NCBI GenBank assembly: GCA_903864395.1
Contig: CAIPFQ010000191.1
Location: 1-19,962 of the forward strand
Direction of reading: 5' to 3'
Length of the DNA: 19,962 nt
Source: an uncultured Chlamydiae bacterium
GTDB taxonomy: Bacteria > Chlamydiota > Chlamydiia > Chlamydiales > SM23-39
Positions 16,052-19,962 of the stretch are shown in pieces. Both the position numbers and the translations under genes were made by a program. The notes beneath the pieces were generated by a model. It was not told the origin of the DNA. It searched no databases and was given only the letters and a program-made list of their open reading frames with translations. Numbering within the stretch: position 1 is the stretch's first letter; each line of letters begins with the position of its first letter.

Positions 16052-19000
16052 TTTCTCGCCATTTTTTGACCATTTGCGTAACGAGGGGTGCAGCCTCTTT
16101 CCCAGCATCGCCAAAGCGGAGAAAGACAACCACGACAAGCTCGGGGTGATCGAAGCGCACCTTGAGAGGATACTCTGGAGAAAAAGCTGCAGAGCCAAAC
16201 CAAATATATTTTACTATTTGGGGCTGGCTCGAAGGATTGGCATTCGGTTGGTAGAGGATCTCTGCTGTGCTAGTTTTGCCGATGAGTTGGTGTCGCAAGG
16301 AAACATATTCTTCATAGAGCGGCTTGTTTATATACAGCGAGCGAATGATATCGGGGCGAGCGCTGCCTTTCGCGCTCCACATACAGCGATCCATGCCCTC
16401 GAAGAGTTGCGTGCGTAAACTGGACGGCAAAGGGATCTCTCTTCGGATATCTAAGGGCGTTTTTCCTATTTGTTTTGCTGTTTTTTTTGTTTCGGCGCCG
16501 GTAAAAAGAGCGAAAGGAATGCCAAAGTTTCTTAACTCGTCAATGACAAATCCTTCTGTCGTGGAAAAAGAAGAAAGAGCTTCTCGATCGGGAGAGAGTC
16601 CTGTGAGGTGTTCGACGATTTTAGGCTTAATGAGTTTTCCTCCATTGACTAATGCGTTGAGCATGACACTCGCCTGTAGGGGTGTGCTAAGCAACGTATG
16701 TTGGCCAAAAGCAAAGGAGTAAAGACTGGTTCTATTTGTCTTTGTATCGTTGGGGAGATGCCCTGTCGCTTCTCCAGGCAAAGAGATTCCGCTTTTTTCT
16801 CCAAACCCTAAATTTTTTGCGGCCTTGACGAGATCTTCCGGATTCGCTAAAAAATCTCCTGCTAAAATGGAAAAATAGGGGTTGCTTGTTTGTTCCAAGG
16901 CCCCCGCAAGATCAATAAACCCCATGTCTTTCGCAGAACTTCTAGGAAGCCTTCCTCCTTTATACATCCGGGGATAAGGGGTTCCATTAAGAGCGTAGGC
17001 GACGACGTTCGGATTGCGGCTTCGATCATCAACGAGCGTGAGGTTAGCGCCTTGTCTGAGGCCTTCGTAGGCGGTTACGACTTTGAATAAAGAGCCCAGG
17101 GGCGCGCTGGATTGAAAAGCGTAAGATCGAAGGTATCCAAACCCCTCTTTTGGGTAAAAAGCGGCGGCTAAATCTTGTTCGGTTTGAAGTTTTTTCGACA
17201 GCCCTAAAAGGGGCCGGTCTAACTCCGCAAATCTCCTAAAGGTGCGCAAAAATTCAAGGGAAAGCTCAAAAGAGAGCAGTTTAAAAATAGGCTGAAATTT
17301 AGGATTTTTTGCAAGTTGTTCGCGCAGAATGAGGATTTTTTGGTTCTGCCAATGCAGAGTAAATAATTCTTTTTCTTTTTGATCTAAGGCATCGAGATAA
17401 GGGCGAGCATATTTTTTTTCCTTTTTCTCTACAGCTCTTTTGGTTTTTAAAAATTCTTTTTGATTGGCCTTGCGCCAAGGGCCAAAAGATATTTGTCTGA
17501 ACGTGATTTTAGAGGCCTCTCTCATCTCTTGCTCTGCAGTAAAAAACAAAGAAGAAAGCTCTTTGTATTCGCTCAATTTTAAAGAGCCTATTTTGGCGAT
17601 GAGCTCATCGCTAAAGCGTGTGCTATCAACCGCTAGACGACAGAGGTCAATAAGAAAGAGTTGATCTTTTCGATCTGGGATCGGTGCTAAAGCTTTTTTT
17701 AAAAATGAGCTTTGATCTGTCGATTCAAAAAACTCTTCCAGAGCGAGAAGGGGAGTGGGCTTTTTTGAAAAATAAGCAATGGATTCCAAATCTTCTTGGA
17801 TTTGAATAGCGCTGCGCAAATCGTCGTGGGTATGAAAAAAGGCTCTGCAGGGGCTGTCTTTAGCAAAAAGGCCGTCGAGATAAAAATCCCAAGAAAGGGG
17901 CACGGACTCTTCAATCCAGCGACCTTTTTGTATTTTTTCTCTGTTCAAAGGAGCCCCTCCGTCCCAAAGATCTCCAAGGTGCTGTTTGTTTTCTAGCCAC
18001 TGATTAACCTTATCTTTGCGCTCGGAGGTTTGTATAAAATCATTCGGATCGAACCTGGGAAAACTGGCCATGGCGAGGATCTCACCGCTATTCGGCTCAA
18101 TGGCAACGAGCGCACCCCCTTTAATCCAGGGCTGTTTTTGCGCTTTGCGCTTTTTATCCGCAGGGTCAATGCCAAAACTGCGCCCCTCGCGCGTCTGTTC
18201 GCTGATCGCAAGAAGCTCTTCTGCAAATTGTTGGAGCTCGGCGGAAATGGAAAGAGTGATGCGCCATCCAGGCACTGGGGGTCTACCACCTGGAAGTTGC
18301 CTTGCACTGCTTCCTTTTTGATCGATTTCAAATGTTTTTTTCCCATAAAAGCCGCGGAGAGATTCTTCAAAGAATCCCTCAATCCCGCTTTTCCCGATAA
18401 AATCATTCAGCGTATAAGATTTTTCTTTGATTTCTTTGAGGCGGCTACAGATGTCTTCAAAGGTCTGGTATCCCTTTGGCAGGGTTGGTGTGAGTCCTGT
18501 TTCATAGGAGCTCGCCGCCTCTTCCAGCGTATGCATTTCTTCTGCAAGCTGTCCATATTTTTCAGCACTGATGCGTCCCATTGTGCCGAGGATATGGCAG
18601 GCGGTTTTTCCCAAAGGATAAAACCTCTCGCAGGAGGCTTCTGCGTGAACCCCAGGCCACTCCTTCTCCAAGGCCTTGAGTCGATAATACTCTTCTTCAG
18701 AAAGGCGGCTTTTAAAAACAAAAGGGATGTTGGGAAATAAAGAGGCTTTTGAATGAATCTGATCTTCGATCCTTTCTGCTTCAACGTCTAAGACCTCGGA
18801 AAGTTTCTTTGCCAAGGATGCTATATAATTTTTTCTTGGAAAGATTCGGGTCTGGCGTCCTTCTTGATTTTCTTTCCACTGAACGGAAGGGATCTGCGCC
18901 ATTTGGTTATAGTAAATGGCTGCGTTGTAGCTGATTCGGTTGATGGCGAGAGGAATGCCGAATCGATCGCAAATAGTGCCTCGGGGGGCTTTGTCGATCA

Positions 19001-19253
19001 AGGTTCTCGATTGTGGCTTTTGCGCCTCCAGGATTTTCGCGTCCCTTTGAATGAGGGCAAGATGGAGGGTTCTGAGGCAGATGGCGAGGGTCGCGATGAG
19101 AGCCACGGAAAGGATTCTGTTGATTTTGTACGAAAGCATGCTAAGCGCGAGTCTATAGAAAAATTCTTGTTTTTCATAGGGAAAACCGAAGCTTTTTCTT
19201 AGATTTTTAAGTTTCTCTTGAAGAGAAATAGAATTTTGCGATAAAGTTACCAT
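15999..19253 (-). CDS. pbp2: Penicillin-binding protein 2 (class B transpeptidase), chlamydial long form
   Basis: 1084 residues from ATG 19253. The frame opens further to 19286, but that adds 11 residues antisense to the tRNA, so it is rejected. Membrane anchor about 47-68; 'PRGTICDRFGIPLAIN' (90-105) is the class B N-terminal motif. The dimerisation region runs to about 340, and the transpeptidase starts at 'GALVAIEPNSGEILAMASFP' (380 on). The catalytic SxxK is SLFK (S721, K724). The second motif is TSN (789-791), where S-x-N is usual, and the third is KTS (993-995), where KTG is usual. About 270 charged residues (roughly 439-709) stand between 'APLNR' and the SxxK, where E. coli PBP2 has about a dozen. 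Chlamydial PBP2 is known to be about 1080 residues, so this length is lineage-typical. It cross-links peptidoglycan in the periplasm and lies beside rpsB, as in Chlamydia. Confidence 0.92.
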   Translation of the reverse strand: MVTLSQNSISLQEKLKNLRKSFGFPYEKQEFFYRLALSMLSYKINRILSVALIATLAICLRTLHLALIQRDAKILEAQKPQSRTLIDKAPRGTICDRFGIPLAINRISYNAAIYYNQMAQIPSVQWKENQEGRQTRIFPRKNYIASLAKKLSEVLDVEAERIEDQIHSKASLFPNIPFVFKSRLSEEEYYRLKALEKEWPGVHAEASCERFYPLGKTACHILGTMGRISAEKYGQLAEEMHTLEEAASSYETGLTPTLPKGYQTFEDICSRLKEIKEKSYTLNDFIGKSGIEGFFEESLRGFYGKKTFEIDQKGSSARQLPGGRPPVPGWRITLSISAELQQFAEELLAISEQTREGRSFGIDPADKKRKAQKQPWIKGGALVAIEPNSGEILAMASFPRFDPNDFIQTSERKDKVNQWLENKQHLGDLWDGGAPLNREKIQKGRWIEESVPLSWDFYLDGLFAKDSPCRAFFHTHDDLRSAIQIQEDLESIAYFSKKPTPLLALEEFFESTDQSSFLKKALAPIPDRKDQLFLIDLCRLAVDSTRFSDELIAKIGSLKLSEYKELSSLFFTAEQEMREASKITFRQISFGPWRKANQKEFLKTKRAVEKKEKKYARPYLDALDQKEKELFTLHWQNQKILILREQLAKNPKFQPIFKLLSFELSLEFLRTFRRFAELDRPLLGLSKKLQTEQDLAAAFYPKEGFGYLRSYAFQSSAPLGSLFKVVTAYEGLRQGANLTLVDDRSRNPNVVAYALNGTPYPRMYKGGRLPRSSAKDMGFIDLAGALEQTSNPYFSILAGDFLANPEDLVKAAKNLGFGEKSGISLPGEATGHLPNDTKTNRTSLYSFAFGQHTLLSTPLQASVMLNALVNGGKLIKPKIVEHLTGLSPDREALSSFSTTEGFVIDELRNFGIPFALFTGAETKKTAKQIGKTPLDIRREIPLPSSLRTQLFEGMDRCMWSAKGSARPDIIRSLYINKPLYEEYVSLRHQLIGKTSTAEILYQPNANPSSQPQIVKYIWFGSAAFSPEYPLKVRFDHPELVVVVFLRFGDAGKEAAPLVTQMVKKWREIKALKSLDSRNKETGIQ
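19218..19246 (+). promoter_or_regulatory. Candidate promoter for tRNA-Gly and rpsB, inside the pbp2 start on the other strand
   Basis: TTGAAG (19218-19223) and ATAAAG (19241-19246) are spaced 17 nt, each matching about four of six consensus bases. RNA would start near 19252, about 20 nt ahead of the tRNA 5' end. Only 18 nt separate the pbp2 start codon from the tRNA, so the promoter has to lie within the pbp2 5' coding region. Confidence 0.35.
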
Positions 19254-19271
19254 TTCGTTTTTCGGGATACC

Positions 19272-19342
19272 GCGCCTGTAGTTCAATGGTAGAACAGTAG
19301 CCTTCCAAGCTACCAGTGTCAGTTCGATTCTGTCCAGGCGCT
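19272..19342 (+). tRNA. tRNA-Gly, anticodon UCC
   Basis: A 71-nt cloverleaf. The acceptor GCGCCTG pairs fully with CAGGCGC. D-arm GTTC/GAAC, anticodon stem GTAGC/GCTAC with loop CTTCCAA (anticodon TCC), T-loop TTCGATT with GTTCG-type invariants, discriminator T. The T-stem GTCAG/CTGTC has a T-T mismatch at its second pair. CCA is not encoded. It lies 30 nt ahead of rpsB, an order also found in Chlamydia, and the two are probably cotranscribed. Confidence 0.95.
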
Positions 19343-19372
19343 ACGCTACTAACAATATTTTGAGAGGAAAAT

Positions 19373-19962
19373 TTGGCTATCGCACAACATAACACAGGAG
19401 TAACGATTAAAGAGTTGCTCGAATCTGGCGCTCATTTTGGGCATCAGACCCGCCGTTGGAACCCAAAGATGAAAAGATTCATTTTTGAGGAGCGCAATGG
19501 AATTTATATTATTGATTTAGCGAAAACGCTTCAGCAGATTCGCGCAGCCGTCGAAGTGGTGCGTGAAGTTGTTGCGAAAAGAAAATCCATCCTTTTTGTC
19601 GGCACGAAGAAGCAAGCGAAAATTGTAGTTAAAGAGAGTGCTGAAGAGTCTGACGAATTTTACATTTGCGAGCGATGGCTCGGAGGTACTTTAACGAATT
19701 TATCTACGATTCGTCAATCGGTAAAAACTTTAGAGCGTATTGAGAAACGGATTGCGGCAGGCGGCGAAGGGTTGACAAAGAAGGAAGTTTCTTCTTGGAA
19801 TAAAGAGCGCGCAAAGTTAGATCGAAACCTTTCAGGGATTCGCTCTATGAGAAAGCCCCCAGGTCTTTTGATTGTCGTTGATCCAAGCCATGAGCATATC
19901 GCGGTGGCCGAGGCGAATACCTTGGGAATTCCAGTGATGGCTCTTGTCGATACAAATTGTGA
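19373..19962 (+). CDS. rpsB: 30S ribosomal protein S2 (TTG start, 3' truncated)
   Basis: Open to the right edge with about 196 residues present. TTG 19373 is chosen because GAGAGGAAAA precedes it and no in-frame ATG lies upstream of the conserved start. 'VTIKELLESGAHFGHQTRRWNPKMKRFIFEERNGIYIIDLAKT' (about 11-53, read in parts) is the S2 signature. 'ILFVGTKKQAK' (about 81-91), 'CERWLGGTLTNLSTIRQSV', 'MRKPPGLLIVVDPSHEHIAVAEA' and 'LGIPVMALVDTNC' are also conserved. S2 is a late-joining protein of the 30S body that holds S1. A coiled-coil stretch with 'GLTKKE' is present at about 138-143. In Chlamydia it is followed by tsf and pyrH, outside this window. Confidence 0.96.
   Translation, partial: MAIAQHNTGVTIKELLESGAHFGHQTRRWNPKMKRFIFEERNGIYIIDLAKTLQQIRAAVEVVREVVAKRKSILFVGTKKQAKIVVKESAEESDEFYICERWLGGTLTNLSTIRQSVKTLERIEKRIAAGGEGLTKKEVSSWNKERAKLDRNLSGIRSMRKPPGLLIVVDPSHEHIAVAEANTLGIPVMALVDTNC

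Noticed and set aside
18030..18740. 236-codon open frame on the + strand inside pbp2
   Set aside because: It lies fully antisense to the well-supported PBP2 frame, has no ribosome site, and its translation shows low-complexity Phe/Arg/Leu-rich sequence without any family motif.
19254..19286. Longer PBP2 start at 19286
   Set aside because: It would place 11 codons over the 5' half of tRNA-Gly; ATG 19253 gives 1084 residues, close to known chlamydial PBP2.
1..19962. Mobile elements, CRISPR arrays, toxin-antitoxin or defence genes
   Set aside because: No transposase or integrase frame, no spaced direct repeats, and no terminal inverted repeats with target duplication; the window is gene-dense and housekeeping in content.

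Overview
The window reads as the chromosome of a member of the phylum Chlamydiae, probably a family outside Chlamydiaceae. The evidence is gene order more than any single gene. The S10-spc-alpha block lacks rpsN, rpmD, rpmJ, infA, adk and rpsD, and it runs rplO-secY-rpsM-rpsK-rpoA-rplQ straight into gapA. Next come a chlamydial-type hypothetical gene, an lpdA-lipA pair flanked by a small zinc-ribbon membrane protein, and an unusually long PBP2 that diverges from tRNA-Gly and rpsB. All three neighbourhoods exist in Chlamydia, where as I recall they lie in different parts of the chromosome. Here they are abutted, and the porin gene ompA, which sits between pbp2 and rpsB in Chlamydiaceae, is absent from that spot.

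Layout. 1-10966 (+): tail of rplD, then rplW, rplB, rpsS, rplV, rpsC, rplP, rpmC, rpsQ, rplN, rplX, rplE, rpsH, rplF, rplR, rpsE, rplO, secY, rpsM, rpsK, rpoA and rplQ. Gaps are mostly 0-25 nt, there are four short start/stop overlaps, and the largest gap is 47 nt (secY-rpsM). 10967-11330: the only long non-coding stretch. It holds a highly paired RNA of about 184 nt, a rho-independent terminator 2 nt after it, and a candidate extended -10 promoter for the next unit. 11331-13175 (+): gapA and a two-part hypothetical protein, ended by a hairpin/T-tract terminator. 13213-15518 (-): lpdA and lipA, overlapping by ATGA. 15584-16051 (+): zinc-ribbon/two-TM protein. 15999-19253 (-): pbp2, overlapping the previous gene tail-to-tail by 53 bp. 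19272-19342 (+): tRNA-Gly(UCC). 19373-end (+): rpsB, running off the window.

Function. The first half builds the ribosome and couples it to the Sec translocon (SecY) and RNA polymerase alpha. GapA is glycolytic. LpdA and LipA serve the 2-oxoacid dehydrogenase complexes (E3 subunit and lipoyl synthesis). PBP2 is the elongation-type transpeptidase of the minimal chlamydial peptidoglycan machinery.

Most of the window is conserved housekeeping sequence with no mobile element, CRISPR array or phage signal that I can see. The items most worth a second look are the structured RNA between rplQ and gapA, the insertion of roughly 270 residues in PBP2 just before its catalytic serine together with its TSN and KTS motifs, and the missing ompA.
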